NCBI GenBank assembly: GCA_003169835.1
Contig: PNAI01000053.1
Span: 1,147-65,146, forward strand
DNA length: 64,000 nt
From: Hyphomicrobiales bacterium
Lineage (GTDB): Bacteria; Pseudomonadota; Alphaproteobacteria; Rhizobiales; Xanthobacteraceae
Direction: 5' to 3'
Part shown: one piece after another, positions 1-8,207 of the stretch
How the letters are laid out: each line of letters begins with the position of its first letter
How positions within the stretch are numbered: the first letter of the stretch is position 1
Translations under genes and position numbers: made by a program
The notes under the pieces: model-generated
The model's input: the letters and a program-made list of their open reading frames with translations, nothing else
What the model was told of the DNA's origin: nothing
Database searches by the model: none

Positions 1-990
1 TACGCCGAGGATCCGGCCCGCGGCTTTCTCCCGGCGGGTGGGAGGGTGCGCGTGCTGAAGCTGCCGAGCGGGCCTGGAATACGCGTCGATGCCGGCATCG
101 CGGTCGGCGAGTCGGTCGGCACACAGTATGACCCGATGATCGCGAAGGTCATCGCGCACGCCGCGACCCGCGAGCAGGCACTGGCGCGCCTGAGGGCTGC
201 GCTGCGCGGAACCGCGGTGCTCGGAGTGCGCAGCAACGTCGCCTTCCTCTGTGACCTGCTCGATGACCAGCGCGTACGCGACGGCCGGATCGACACCGGG
301 CTGATCGAGCGCATTCCGGTGGCCGCCGCGCCGGCCGATGCGAGGCGTGCGGCGCTCGTCGCGCTGATCGCGCAGGGGTTCGCCGACCGCCGCGCCCACG
401 GCGGTGACGATGCCTTCGTGCGCCTCGCCGGCTGGCGGTTGGCCGGAGCCGCGGCGCCCGTGCGCCATCGCTGCACGGTCGACGGCGAGCTCGAGGTCCA
501 GCTCGCGCTCCCCGCGCTCGGCCGGCCGGGCGCCCCGGCGAGCGCGGCGCTCGTCGACGGCGAGACGGTCTCGGTGGCGCTCCTTGCGGAAGGACCGCTC
601 GAGGGCGGGCGCTCCCTGAGCCTCAGCTTTGACGGGGCGAGCCAGACGTGGATCGCTGCCGGTGATAGGGGGCGCTGGTGGGTCGGTTGCGAGGGACAGG
701 CGTGGCAGGTCGCTCCCAACCCCCGCGAGCGCGATGTCGACGCCGCGGGCGGCAGTGATGTGCGTGCGCCGATGCCCGGGTCCGTCATCTCCGTTCACAC
801 GAGCGAGGGTGCCGAGGTCGCTCACGGGGAGGTCCTCCTCGTGATGGAGTCGATGAAGATGGAGCTTCAGATCACCGCGCCCCGGGACGGAACCGTTGCC
901 ACGCTGCACGTCGCGGCCGGCGACCAGGTCGCGCTGGACGCGGTGCTCGCGTCGATGATGCCGATCGTCCGCGACGAGCTCGCCGCATGA
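1..990 (+). CDS. Biotin carboxylase/biotin carrier alpha subunit, C-terminal part (5' end outside window)
   Basis: The reading frame is open from base 1 and continues the biotin-carboxylase C-terminal domain ([11 protein letters not shown] at the very edge), so the gene starts upstream; 329 residues are visible. The last 75 residues are a biotinyl-carrier domain with the motif ESMKMEL; the lysine codon at 856-858 would carry biotin. The family carboxylates biotin with ATP and bicarbonate and passes the carboxyl group to a partner transferase. Its stop overlaps the start of the carboxyltransferase gene (ATGA, 987-990), so the two are translationally coupled and probably form an acyl-CoA carboxylase, best guess methylcrotonyl-CoA carboxylase of leucine breakdown. 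The common AMKM motif is SMKM here. Codon use (very rich in CTC, GTC, GCG) looks unlike most genes in the window, and a second complete alpha subunit lies at 11752-13707. Confidence 0.88.
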   Translation, partial: YAEDPARGFLPAGGRVRVLKLPSGPGIRVDAGIAVGESVGTQYDPMIAKVIAHAATREQALARLRAALRGTAVLGVRSNVAFLCDLLDDQRVRDGRIDTGLIERIPVAAAPADARRAALVALIAQGFADRRAHGGDDAFVRLAGWRLAGAAAPVRHRCTVDGELEVQLALPALGRPGAPASAALVDGETVSVALLAEGPLEGGRSLSLSFDGASQTWIAAGDRGRWWVGCEGQAWQVAPNPRERDVDAAGGSDVRAPMPGSVISVHTSEGAEVAHGEVLLVMESMKMELQITAPRDGTVATLHVAAGDQVALDAVLASMMPIVRDELAA

Positions 991-2597
991 GCCGCGTGCT
1001 CGAGAGCGCGGCGCGGCGCTCGAGCGATGAGTTCGCGGCCAACACCGCGGACCACGAAGCGCTCGTCGCCGAGCTGCATCGACGCCTCGAGCGCGTCGCT
1101 GCGGGTGGCGGCGAGGACGCGCAGCAACGACTCCGAGACCGCGGGAAGCTCCCGGTGCGAGAACGTGTCGACCGGCTGTGTGACCCCCACACGGCGTTCC
1201 TCGAGCTGTCGCCGCTCGCTGCCGACGGCCTCTACGGTGATGAGCTGCCGGGCGCCGGGATCGTCACCGGCGTCGCCCGCGTCTGCGGGCGTCATGTCGT
1301 GATCGTCGCCAACGACGCGACCGTCAAGGGCGGCAGCTATGCGCCGATGACCGTGAAGAAGCACCTCCGCGCGCAGGAGATCGCGATCGCCAACCGCCTG
1401 CCGTGCATCTACCTCGTCGACTCGGGCGGTGCGTTCCTGCCGCTGCAGGACGAGGTCTTCGCCGACCGCGACCACTTCGGGCGCATCTTCTACAACCAGG
1501 CGCGTCTCTCGCAGGCGTCGGTCGCCCAGATCGCCGCCGTCATGGGCTCATGCACGGCGGGCGGCGCCTACGTCCCGGCGATGAGCGACGAGACGATCAT
1601 CGTGCAAGAGCAGGGGACGATCTTCCTGGCAGGACCGCCGCTGCTGAAGGCGGCAACCGGCGAGGTCGTGACTGCCGAGGAGCTGGGAGGCGGCGACGTG
1701 CATACGCGGCTTTCCGGGGTCGCCGACCACCTCGCCGTGGACGACGCCCATGCGATCGAGTTGGTGCGCGCGATCGTCGCCACGTTGCCGGCTTCCAGCC
1801 CGCCACCGTGGACGGTGCAGCCGACCGAGCCGCCGACGGTCGACCCGGGCGAGCTCTACGGCGTGGTTCCGACCGACGTCCGCTCGAGCTACGACGCGCG
1901 CGAGGTGATCGCGCGGATCGTCGACGGCAGCCGCTTTCACGAATTCAAGGAGCGCTACGGGGCGACGCTGGTCTGCGGCTTCGCTCACATCCACGGGCAC
2001 CCGGTGGGGATCCTCGCGAACAACGGCGTGCTGTTCTCGCAGAGCGCCCTGAAGGGCGCACACTTCATCGAGCTGTGCGATCGCCGAGTGGTGCCGCTCG
2101 TGTTCCTGCAGAACATCAGCGGCTTCATGGTGGGCCGCGACTACGAACACGGCGGAATCGCGAAGGACGGTGCGAAGCTCGTGACGGCGGTCAGCTGCGC
2201 TCGCGTGCCGAAGCTGACGGTGATCGTCGGCGGCTCGTTCGGCGCCGGCAACTACGGCATGTGCGGGCGCGCCTATGGCCCGCGTTTTCTGTTCACCTGG
2301 CCGAACGCGCGCATCTCGGTGATGGGCGGCGAGCAGGCGGCGTCGGTGCTCGCGACGGTCAAGCGCGAGAACATCGAGGCCGAAGGCGGCAAGTGGTCGA
2401 AAGCGGAGGAGGAGGCGTTCAAGGCGCCGATCCGCGCGCGATACGAGGAAGAGGGCAATCCCTATTACGCCACCGCGCGGATTTGGGACGACGGCATCAT
2501 CGCGCCCTCCGAGACGCGCCGTGTGCTGGCGCTGGCGTTAAGCGCGGCGCTGAACGCGCCGATCCCGGAGACGAGGTTTGGGGTGTTTAGGATGTGA
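987..2597 (+). CDS. mccB: Methylcrotonyl-CoA carboxylase beta subunit (carboxyltransferase)
   Basis: A 536-residue protein, the normal length for the acyl-CoA carboxyltransferase beta subunit. It has the two crotonase-like carboxyltransferase halves: the N half with [14 protein letters not shown] and [11 protein letters not shown], the C half with [20 protein letters not shown] and the AMG-like [10 protein letters not shown]. These loops are typical of the methylcrotonyl/geranyl subgroup rather than propionyl-CoA carboxylase. It accepts CO2 from the biotinylated alpha subunit and makes 3-methylglutaconyl-CoA in leucine catabolism. The start overlaps the preceding stop by ATGA. The last ~100 residues read like an alphaproteobacterial enzyme while the first two thirds look more like a distant donor; this impression needs phylogeny. 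Substrate choice (methylcrotonyl versus geranyl) is inferred. Confidence 0.85.
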   Translation: MSRVLESAARRSSDEFAANTADHEALVAELHRRLERVAAGGGEDAQQRLRDRGKLPVRERVDRLCDPHTAFLELSPLAADGLYGDELPGAGIVTGVARVCGRHVVIVANDATVKGGSYAPMTVKKHLRAQEIAIANRLPCIYLVDSGGAFLPLQDEVFADRDHFGRIFYNQARLSQASVAQIAAVMGSCTAGGAYVPAMSDETIIVQEQGTIFLAGPPLLKAATGEVVTAEELGGGDVHTRLSGVADHLAVDDAHAIELVRAIVATLPASSPPPWTVQPTEPPTVDPGELYGVVPTDVRSSYDAREVIARIVDGSRFHEFKERYGATLVCGFAHIHGHPVGILANNGVLFSQSALKGAHFIELCDRRVVPLVFLQNISGFMVGRDYEHGGIAKDGAKLVTAVSCARVPKLTVIVGGSFGAGNYGMCGRAYGPRFLFTWPNARISVMGGEQAASVLATVKRENIEAEGGKWSKAEEEAFKAPIRARYEEEGNPYYATARIWDDGIIAPSETRRVLALALSAALNAPIPETRFGVFRM

Positions 2598-2670
2598 AGG
2601 GGCAAGAGCACGTCGGACCCCGTCGCGTCACGATATATTTGAATGTGTGCCGCGCTTGGGAGGCCCATGC

Positions 2671-3087
2671 ATGTCTAAAACTCAGATCGCGGTCATTATG
2701 ACGTTTTGGATTCTCGCCATGGTTCCGCTCGGAGTTGCTCTGGCCGTCTTCGTCCTAACCAAAATCGGGATATTGGCAACACCATTACCGGATCACTATC
2801 GCGGATTATTTGCAAAGGTTGCTTCGCTGTTAGCTATGGGAGGATGGGTGGGCTTGCTCTCCATACTTCCTGGACTCGGCGAAGCGCTAGCGGTGGCGGG
2901 TGTGTGGATCGGTGTTCTCAAGATGGCGCACGCCAACATTGACCTTTCGGAAGTGGCAAGCATGTATTGGGATCACCTGCTATTGATAGCTCTGAGTGCT
3001 GCAGCCCTTGCGGTCATTGGTTGCGCCGGGATGATTTTCTACGTCGGTTGGGGCGTATGGGGCAATTCCAACCCGGAGAACAAATAG
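2671..3087 (+). CDS. Small hypothetical membrane protein
   Basis: A 138-residue protein that I do not recognise. The start at 2671 (MSKTQIAV) is chosen because GGGAGG at 2658-2663 sits at a good ribosome-binding distance; an in-frame start at 2578 overlaps mccB and has none. Three or four hydrophobic helices are visible: residues about 5-32, 49-80 and 104-130. The short polar tail ends NSNPENK. Base composition is clearly less GC-rich than mccB. It stands alone on the plus strand between the carboxylase pair and two toxin-antitoxin modules, so it may be part of an acquired patch. No function can be assigned. Confidence 0.6.
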   Translation: MSKTQIAVIMTFWILAMVPLGVALAVFVLTKIGILATPLPDHYRGLFAKVASLLAMGGWVGLLSILPGLGEALAVAGVWIGVLKMAHANIDLSEVASMYWDHLLLIALSAAALAVIGCAGMIFYVGWGVWGNSNPENK

Positions 3088-3177
3088 CACGTGGGCGGAT
3101 TAGCACAGCGTAATCCGCCGTTTCTCACTGGCTGGCGCGTTACGCCTTCGGCTAACCTGCCCTACGGTCGGCATCTC

Positions 3178-3498
3178 TCACGCCTTCTTCCTTTTCTCCA
3201 CCGGCAGCTTTGCGGATTTGCGCAGGGCCAAGTTTATCCGGCTTTGCCAGCCGCGGCCGCTGCGGCGGAAGTGGCGGATCACGTCGGCATCGAGTCGCAG
3301 GCTCACCGGCTTCTTCGGATTCTTGGATTTCGGACGCCCGCGCGGACCATAGGGAAGCGGTTTGCCGCCTTTATGCCACTTGGCTTTGCGGAACCACGCG
3401 TCGGTCAATTCTGGAATTTCGTCGTAGTCCACCTTGCTGAGGACATAAGCATCAACTTTCTTCAAATCGCTGCCCGTAGCGCGCTTTTTCTCGGTCAT
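3178..3498 (-). CDS. brnA: BrnA-family antitoxin
   Basis: A 106-residue basic protein. The C-terminal half carries the BrnA pattern: a linker GPRGRPKSKNPKKPVSLRLD followed by a ribbon-helix-helix (VSLRLDADVIRHFRRSG, then GRGWQSRINLALRK). BrnA binds and neutralises the BrnT ribonuclease toxin and represses its own promoter as part of the complex. The gene overlaps brnT by 47 bases, the usual toxin-first arrangement for this family, so both proteins come from one transcript. The sequence is intact and of normal length. Confidence 0.88.
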   Translation of the reverse strand: MTEKKRATGSDLKKVDAYVLSKVDYDEIPELTDAWFRKAKWHKGGKPLPYGPRGRPKSKNPKKPVSLRLDADVIRHFRRSGRGWQSRINLALRKSAKLPVEKRKKA

Positions 3499-3730
3499 TA
3501 GCTTTCCTCATCGAAAAGACGTAGCGTGCATCGCCGCGTGGCGTCCAGCACACAATTACCATTCGTCTGCGGAGGTACCCCGCCGTAATGATACGCAGTT
3601 CGCTATAGTCGTGCCGATCGTCTGGATCGTCCAACGTTGGTCCGGCAAAGACTTGCTCCGCATCGGCGAAATCGAGTCCGCGTTCACGCAGCGTCCATTC
3701 GCGCTTCGCGGGGTCGTATGTAACGGCCAT
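3452..3730 (-). CDS. brnT: BrnT-family ribonuclease toxin
   Basis: A 92-residue protein with BrnT hallmarks: an N-terminal YDPAKREWTLRERGLDF, the middle FAGPTLDDPDDRHDYSELR, the strand GYLRRRMVIVCWTPRG and the C-terminal ISMRKA-like element (VFSMRKANDREKARYG). BrnT folds like RelE and cuts RNA to stop growth under stress; it is held inactive by BrnA. It is first in the operon and overlaps brnA by 47 bases. It appears intact, so the module is probably functional. Confidence 0.88.
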   Translation of the reverse strand: MAVTYDPAKREWTLRERGLDFADAEQVFAGPTLDDPDDRHDYSELRIITAGYLRRRMVIVCWTPRGDARYVFSMRKANDREKARYGQRFEES

Positions 3731-3734
3731 GTTA

Positions 3735-3755
3735 GTTTAAATGTATATACGAAAA
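3735..3755 (-). promoter_or_regulatory. Probable brnTA promoter/operator
   Basis: Just upstream of brnT lies an AT-rich stretch with the 8-base palindrome GTATATAC at 3743-3750, flanked by a second CGTAT copy. On the minus strand it offers a -10-like TATATA close to the start codon. BrnA autoregulates its operon in known systems, so this is the likely control site; the exact operator is not defined by sequence alone. Confidence 0.35.
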
Positions 3756-3952
3756 ATACGGCCAATGCAAGGCTTGGCGCTTGTGAGTGGTAATTGAATT
3801 ATTATGCGGGGGCTTCGATAGCACGTCGGATGGGTCGAGAGCGAGACCCATCGTCTGCTTTGGTACCAAGCCTCGCAATGGGTTTCGCTTCCGCCTTCGC
3901 TGACGCTACGGCGGACAAGTCGCTCAACCCGTCCTACACGTTACTGCCTTGG

Positions 3953-4273
3953 CTACGCCGCCCGCGGCCTGATGGCCTTGAGCTTTTCACCGATCGCGCG
4001 CTTGCGTTCCATCAACTCGTAATCGGTCTGCAGGCCGAGGAAAAAACCCTCTGACATGCGAAAATAGCGCGCCAGCCGCAAATCGGTGTCGGCGGTGACC
4101 GCGCGCTTGCCGAGCACGATCTCGTTGATGCGGCGAGGTGGTACGCTAATAGCGTTTGCCAACGCTGTTTGCGAGAGTGCCATCGGCCGCAAAAATTCCT
4201 CCAATAAAATTTCCCCCGGGTGCGGATTGGGGAGGAGGTCAGTGGTAGTCGACGATTTCGACTTGGTGCGCAT
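3953..4273 (-). CDS. higA: HigA-family antitoxin (XRE-type HTH)
   Basis: A 106-residue antitoxin of the HigA/VapI type. Residues about 18-33 hold the typical entry NPHPGEILLEEFLRP, followed by the helix-turn-helix (LSQTALANAISVPPRRINEIV) and the family tail AVTADTDLRLARYF...FFLGLQ. The start at 4273 (MRTKSKSS) is preferred over longer in-frame starts because it overlaps the end of higB by 35 bases, the usual coupling. HigA binds HigB and, as a DNA-binding protein, represses the operon, most likely at the palindrome 4533-4554. Confidence 0.87.
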   Translation of the reverse strand: MRTKSKSSTTTDLLPNPHPGEILLEEFLRPMALSQTALANAISVPPRRINEIVLGKRAVTADTDLRLARYFRMSEGFFLGLQTDYELMERKRAIGEKLKAIRPRAA

Positions 4274-4520
4274 GGTTGTCCTTCCAAACGAAGCAAATCC
4301 GCCATTGATCGTTAATGCGGATCGCATGTTGTCCTTGCCGTTCATGTTTGAGCGCTTCCAGGCGGTTACCTGGCGGTACGCGGAGATCGTCAAGCCGTCT
4401 CGCATTGTTCAGCAGACGCAGTTTTCGCAGCGCCGCTGCTTGAATATCCGGCGGGAGCCGTCGGCTGCGCCGGCCAGCCCAAATCGTCGCGGTTTCCGTA
4501 TCGCGAAAGTTGACGATCAT
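4239..4520 (-). CDS. higB: HigB-family mRNA interferase toxin
   Basis: A 93-residue RelE/HigB-like toxin. It shows the family pattern MIVNFRD at the start, LPPDIQAAALRKLRLLNNA, the loop DLRVPPGNRLEALK, and the C-terminal catalytic strand YSIRINDQWRICF-like segment (HAIRINDQWRICFVW) ending VEIVDYH. HigB cuts translated mRNA on the ribosome. It precedes and overlaps higA, as usual for higBA. Together with brnTA 500 bases away it makes two toxin-antitoxin modules on the same strand. Confidence 0.87.
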   Translation of the reverse strand: MIVNFRDTETATIWAGRRSRRLPPDIQAAALRKLRLLNNARRLDDLRVPPGNRLEALKHERQGQHAIRINDQWRICFVWKDNHAHQVEIVDYH

Positions 4521-4532
4521 TCGAGCAATTTA

Positions 4533-4554
4533 TAACACATAACGTTATGCGTTA
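4533..4554. promoter_or_regulatory. Palindromic operator upstream of higB
   Basis: A 22-base inverted repeat with a single mismatched pair, centred on CATAACGTTATG (a perfect 12-base palindrome). It lies 13-34 bases upstream of the higB start codon and overlaps a -10-like TATAAAT on the minus strand. A dimeric HigA or HigBA complex would be the natural ligand; this assignment is by position and symmetry. Confidence 0.6.
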
Positions 4555-4788
4555 CAAGGATTGATTTTTCAGGTGAATACAAGAAGCAATGCATTGCGCC
4601 GAAGGGTTCGACTCAGGCGTGCCAGTTATTTCGCGGCCTTCCGCAATACGACATTGATGTGGCTCGACCCTACTTCCCCGTTAGAAATCCTCCAAGGTTT
4701 GCCGACCCCCTTGAATGTTGCGCGGGACAGGCTCAGTGATCCTGCTCGCGGGGCGCACAACTAAATTTTGTGAGAGGCGAGGCCGGAT

Positions 4789-5349
4789 ATGACCAGTTCA
4801 TCCAAAATGGGAGCGAAGCGGGCCGTGCGCGTGACGATCGCGACCGCTCTTGTCTTTACGTTCGCGCTCATGGTGGGCGCGGCGGTTCAATCGCTCGCGC
4901 AAACACAGCCGCCCGCGCCCCCCACCGCGCCGAGCAAGCAGGCCGTGCCCGACTTGCCCAAGGTCTACATGCCAGGGCTTGGGGAATTCATGCTGGTGAT
5001 CCAGACCCATCACGCCAAGCTTTGGCTTGCGGCGAAGGCGCGCAATTGGCCGCTGGCGACATATCAACTGAGCGAGATGAAGGAAGTTTTCTCCGACGTG
5101 GAGGATCTGGTTCCGATCTACAAGAGCGTTCCGGTTGGGCAGATGATTGAGGCAATCACGACAGGAGCTGTGGCCGAGCTCGAAAAAGCGGTGGACGAGA
5201 AAAATCTGGCTAAGTTCACGACCGCGTATAACAAGCTGACCGCGGCCTGCAACGATTGCCACAAGGCGGCGAGCCGCGGCTTCATTCAGATTCGCCGGCC
5301 GACGCATTCGACCTTCGCCAACGAGAATTTTGCGCCGGCGCGAAAGTAA
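4789..5349 (+). CDS. Exported c-type haem protein (cytochrome c-like)
   Basis: A 186-residue protein with a Sec signal peptide: a basic start, then a hydrophobic core at about residues 14-35 ending in SLAQ. One haem attachment motif, CNDCH, lies at residues 154-158, near the C terminus as in class II (cytochrome c'-like) proteins, and the preceding region is predicted helical. A Pro-rich stretch (QPPAPPTAP) follows the signal. It should act in the periplasm as an electron carrier or small-ligand sensor. There is no partner oxidoreductase next to it. The exact subfamily is uncertain. Confidence 0.75.
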   Translation: MTSSSKMGAKRAVRVTIATALVFTFALMVGAAVQSLAQTQPPAPPTAPSKQAVPDLPKVYMPGLGEFMLVIQTHHAKLWLAAKARNWPLATYQLSEMKEVFSDVEDLVPIYKSVPVGQMIEAITTGAVAELEKAVDEKNLAKFTTAYNKLTAACNDCHKAASRGFIQIRRPTHSTFANENFAPARK

Positions 5350-5374
5350 GCATCGCTCGTTTTTTGGCGCGCGG

Positions 5375-5530
5375 TCAGCGGGCCATGGTGCCCCACAGCG
5401 TTTCCCAGTTGACGAACGCCGGCGGTGCCTTGCCCTCGGCCGATCCGATTCCGATCATGCCGGTGTCATGCAGGTAGGCCGAGCCCACCATCAGCAATGC
5501 ACCGACGATCACGCCTTGAATGAAACGCAT
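5375..5530 (-). CDS. Small exported/membrane hypothetical protein
   Basis: A 51-residue protein. The start at 5530 (MRFIQGVIVG) is chosen because GGAGGG lies 6-7 bases upstream; the longer in-frame start has no such site. It has one hydrophobic helix (residues 3-19) and a short tail with PPAFVNWETLWG. Tiny proteins with this VNWE-type tail are, as I recall, found in Bradyrhizobium relatives, but I know no function. It is convergent with the haem protein gene and stands alone. Confidence 0.5.
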   Translation of the reverse strand: MRFIQGVIVGALLMVGSAYLHDTGMIGIGSAEGKAPPAFVNWETLWGTMAR

Positions 5531-5651
5531 ATTCGACCCTCCGTTGCGGCGCGAATTCGCGCGTGCCGTCATCTATAACTAAAGATATACGTCCGCGCGG
5601 CTTGAATTCTAACCTTGAACGCTCCGACGAAGCCGTGACGCGCGTGCGGCG

Positions 5652-6332
5652 CTAATCCAGCGTGTGATAGAGCCGCTCGTCGTAGAGCGCGCCGGTCATG
5701 GTGGCGAGTTTGGTGCGGAAATCTTTCGTTTGCGCGTGCATGAAATGGGCGTCATAGGCCGCGCGGTTGGCCCAGGTCTCGACCACGGTGAAGTGATTGG
5801 GACGATTGGTCTGCTGCCAGGCGTCGAAACGCAGATTGCCGTTCTGCTTGCGGCTGTCCTCGGAGAGTTGCTTGACTGCGGCGACGCCGTTGTCCTTCTG
5901 CGGCGGGATGACGTCGACGTGGGTGACTGCCGTGACGTTTGCGCCGCGCGCGGTCTTGATATCGCCGACGGCGAGCGCGTTATGCATGCGCGTGTCGGTG
6001 GGTGCCGCGAGCATCGGCGCAAGCTTCTCCTTGAGCGCCTTGGCGTGCGCGGTTTCGAGGTGGGCGTCGTAGACCTTCTGATCTTTCCAGACGCCGAGCA
6101 CGGTGAACTGATTGGGACGGTCGAGGCGCTGCGTCACGTCAAGGCGAATTGCGCCCTGATCCTTGCGTCCGGCATCGCGATAGGCCTTGAGCAGCGTTGC
6201 AATCTGCACGGCGGAGGGCGGCACCACTTCGACATAGGTGACGGTGTAGAACGTCGTGTCCTGCGCGAGCGCAGGAGATGCCGCGAGCGCGGTCATGATC
6301 GAGCCAAACAACAGAGCCAACGAGAAACGCAT
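5652..6332 (-). CDS. Exported protein with two ABM (antibiotic biosynthesis monooxygenase-like) domains
   Basis: A 226-residue protein with a signal peptide (MRFSLALLFGS... ending SPALAQ, about residue 23). Two similar ABM domains follow, about residues 27-125 and 133-226; each has the typical centre DRPNQFTVLGVWKDQ or TNRPNHFTVVETW and then YDAH. ABM domains form ferredoxin-like dimeric barrels that include quinol monooxygenases and haem-degrading enzymes; here the two halves could pair within one chain. An exported tandem is less common than the cytosolic single-domain type. It lies downstream of the quinone reductase-like gene on the same strand (32-base gap), so the two are probably co-transcribed and could both act on quinones; that link is inference. 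Confidence 0.75.
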   Translation of the reverse strand: MRFSLALLFGSIMTALAASPALAQDTTFYTVTYVEVVPPSAVQIATLLKAYRDAGRKDQGAIRLDVTQRLDRPNQFTVLGVWKDQKVYDAHLETAHAKALKEKLAPMLAAPTDTRMHNALAVGDIKTARGANVTAVTHVDVIPPQKDNGVAAVKQLSEDSRKQNGNLRFDAWQQTNRPNHFTVVETWANRAAYDAHFMHAQTKDFRTKLATMTGALYDERLYHTLD

Positions 6333-6363
6333 CGATAACCTCCCATGATTTTATTTCTGCATG

Positions 6364-7341
6364 CTAGACCGTTACGACCACGTTGCCCATCGCCTTGCTC
6401 TGTTCCACGGCCTCGTGTGCGGCAACGATATCCTTGAGCGGCAAGGTGAGCGCGATATTGTTGATAAGGCTCTTGTTCTCAAGCATGCGCGCGATCGTGC
6501 CGACGGCGGCTGTGCGTTCATCGGCGGTGAGTTCGTACACGAAAATCCATTGCATCTTGATCTGGCTGGTGAGGAGAAACTGCGCGGGAATCAGCGCCTC
6601 AAGGCTGCCGGTGCCGTAAACCACGACCGTGCTGCGCGCGTGCAGGATACCGGGATAGAGCTTGGCGTTGGCGGCAAGGTCCATCTCGATCACCGCATCG
6701 ACGCCGGCGCCGTCGGTGAGGTCCTTGATCTTTTCGCCGACATTCTCGCGCTTGTAGTCGATGACGTGGTCGGCGCCGGCCGCGCGCGCGAGCTCGGCCT
6801 TGGCGTCGGAACTGACGGTGGCGATCACCACCGCGCCGCGCGCCTTGGCAAACTGGATGGCGTAATGGCCGACGCCGCCGGCGCCGCCGGCAATCAGCAG
6901 CGTGCTCGCGGCATTCGTTCCCGCCACCGCAACCGCGTGGGCGGCGGTCATAGCGGGAATGCCGAGGCACGCTCCGGCCTCGAAGCTCACATGCGCGGGT
7001 AATTTCACAGCCATCGCGGCGGGGAGCACCACGTATTCGGCGCAGGTGCCGAATGGCCGCTTCCATTGTCCGTTCCAGATCCACACCCGCTCGCCCACGC
7101 GCGACGCCGGCACGCCGTTCCCCACCATGTCGATCTCGCCTGCGCCGTCGCTGTGCGGAATGACGCGCGGGAATGCGATCTTGCGGGTGCGGCCTTCGCG
7201 CGATTTGACGTCGGAAGGATTGACGCCCGAGGTTTTCAGCTTGACGCGCACCTCGCCGGGCCCAGGCTGAGGGGTTTCGACCTCGCCTAAGTGGAGCACG
7301 TCGCGGGCGGTGCCGTTCCGCTCATAGTAGGCTGTGCGCAT
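6364..7341 (-). CDS. NADPH:quinone reductase-like MDR oxidoreductase
   Basis: A 325-residue zinc-free medium-chain dehydrogenase/reductase. The start at 7341 (MRTAYYERNG) gives the normal length; the frame is open further upstream but that stretch overlaps the divergent SDR gene and has no family resemblance. The N-terminal domain has the GroES-like PGPGEVRVKLKTSGVNPSD. The Rossmann motif GGAGGVGHYAIQFAK lies at about residues 150-165, followed by GADHVIDYKRENV. Such enzymes reduce quinones or activated alkenes with NADPH. It is divergent to the SDR gene 87 bases away, and upstream of the ABM gene. Confidence 0.85.
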   Translation of the reverse strand: MRTAYYERNGTARDVLHLGEVETPQPGPGEVRVKLKTSGVNPSDVKSREGRTRKIAFPRVIPHSDGAGEIDMVGNGVPASRVGERVWIWNGQWKRPFGTCAEYVVLPAAMAVKLPAHVSFEAGACLGIPAMTAAHAVAVAGTNAASTLLIAGGAGGVGHYAIQFAKARGAVVIATVSSDAKAELARAAGADHVIDYKRENVGEKIKDLTDGAGVDAVIEMDLAANAKLYPGILHARSTVVVYGTGSLEALIPAQFLLTSQIKMQWIFVYELTADERTAAVGTIARMLENKSLINNIALTLPLKDIVAAHEAVEQSKAMGNVVVTV

Positions 7342-7428
7342 CTTGGCCTCACTGTTGTCTGACGCCGCCACAATATCGTGGCAGGATATGGGAGCAATGA
7401 CGATCTGAGCCTGCTGAAGGAAGCCATC

Positions 7429-8130
7429 ATGCCCTACGTCAAATTCAACACCGCCCTGATCGTGGGCGCAGGCTCCGGCTTGAGCGCGTCGCTTGCGCGT
7501 GTCCTCACGAGCGAGGGCATCAAGGTCGCGCTCGCGGCGCGCAGCACGGCCGATCTCGCCGATCTCGCGAAGGAGACCGGCGCCCACACGATCGCCTGCG
7601 ATGCGACCAAGGGCGCCGACGTGGAGAAGATGTTTTCCGAGCTCGATGCCGGTTTTGGCGCGCCGGAAATCGTGATCTACAACGCGAGCTATCGCACGCG
7701 CGGGCCGCTGATCGAACTCGACCCGGTGGAAGTGGAAAAGACACTTGCGGTCTGCGCCTTCGGCGGGTTCCTGGTCGCGCAGCAGGCGGTGCGGCGGATG
7801 CTGCCGAAGCGGCATGGTGCCATTTTGTTCACCGGCGCGTCCGCTAGCGTGAAGGGCTATGCGGAGTCCGCGCCCTTCGCCATGGGCAAGTTCGCGTTGC
7901 GGGGCCTTGCGCAAAGCATGGCGCGCGAACTGCATCCGCAGGGCATCCATGTAGCGCATATGGTCGTTGACGGCGGCATCAGGAGTGCGCGCCGGCCTGA
8001 GCCGCCGGGCAAGACCGCGAGCCTGCTCAACCCGAACTCGATCGCTGCAAGCTACCTGCACATGATCCATCAGCCGCACAGCGCCTGGTCTTGGGAATTG
8101 GAGCTGCGTCCGTGGGTTGAGAAGTTCTGA
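7429..8130 (+). CDS. SDR-family protein with Phe in place of the catalytic Tyr
   Basis: A 233-residue short-chain dehydrogenase/reductase-like protein. The start at 7429 (MPYVKFNT) has AAGGAA upstream; a GTG start at 7378 would add 17 residues. The nucleotide loop GAGSGLSASLA (residues 13-23) and the NAS motif (85-87) are present. The usual YxxxK is FAMGK: Phe150 with Lys154, so the proton-donating tyrosine is absent; Ser138/Ser140 precede it. Related alphaproteobacterial SDR proteins also have Phe here, so this looks like a subfamily trait rather than a mutation. It may be a poor oxidoreductase or have another role. Substrate unknown. Confidence 0.75.
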   Translation: MPYVKFNTALIVGAGSGLSASLARVLTSEGIKVALAARSTADLADLAKETGAHTIACDATKGADVEKMFSELDAGFGAPEIVIYNASYRTRGPLIELDPVEVEKTLAVCAFGGFLVAQQAVRRMLPKRHGAILFTGASASVKGYAESAPFAMGKFALRGLAQSMARELHPQGIHVAHMVVDGGIRSARRPEPPGKTASLLNPNSIAASYLHMIHQPHSAWSWELELRPWVEKF

Positions 8131-8207
8131 AGTATGGTCCTTTTTGTGGCCTCTTTTGGCCGAAGCCACGAGGTGCCATGGTGCTGCATCAATGGGGGAG
8201 ACGAACA

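Noticed and set aside
4561-4764. 67-codon open frame between higB and the haem protein gene
   Set aside because: No ribosome-binding site, no recognisable family, composition of non-coding DNA; probably chance. The 268 bases hold only the higBA promoter and the leader of the next gene as far as I can see.
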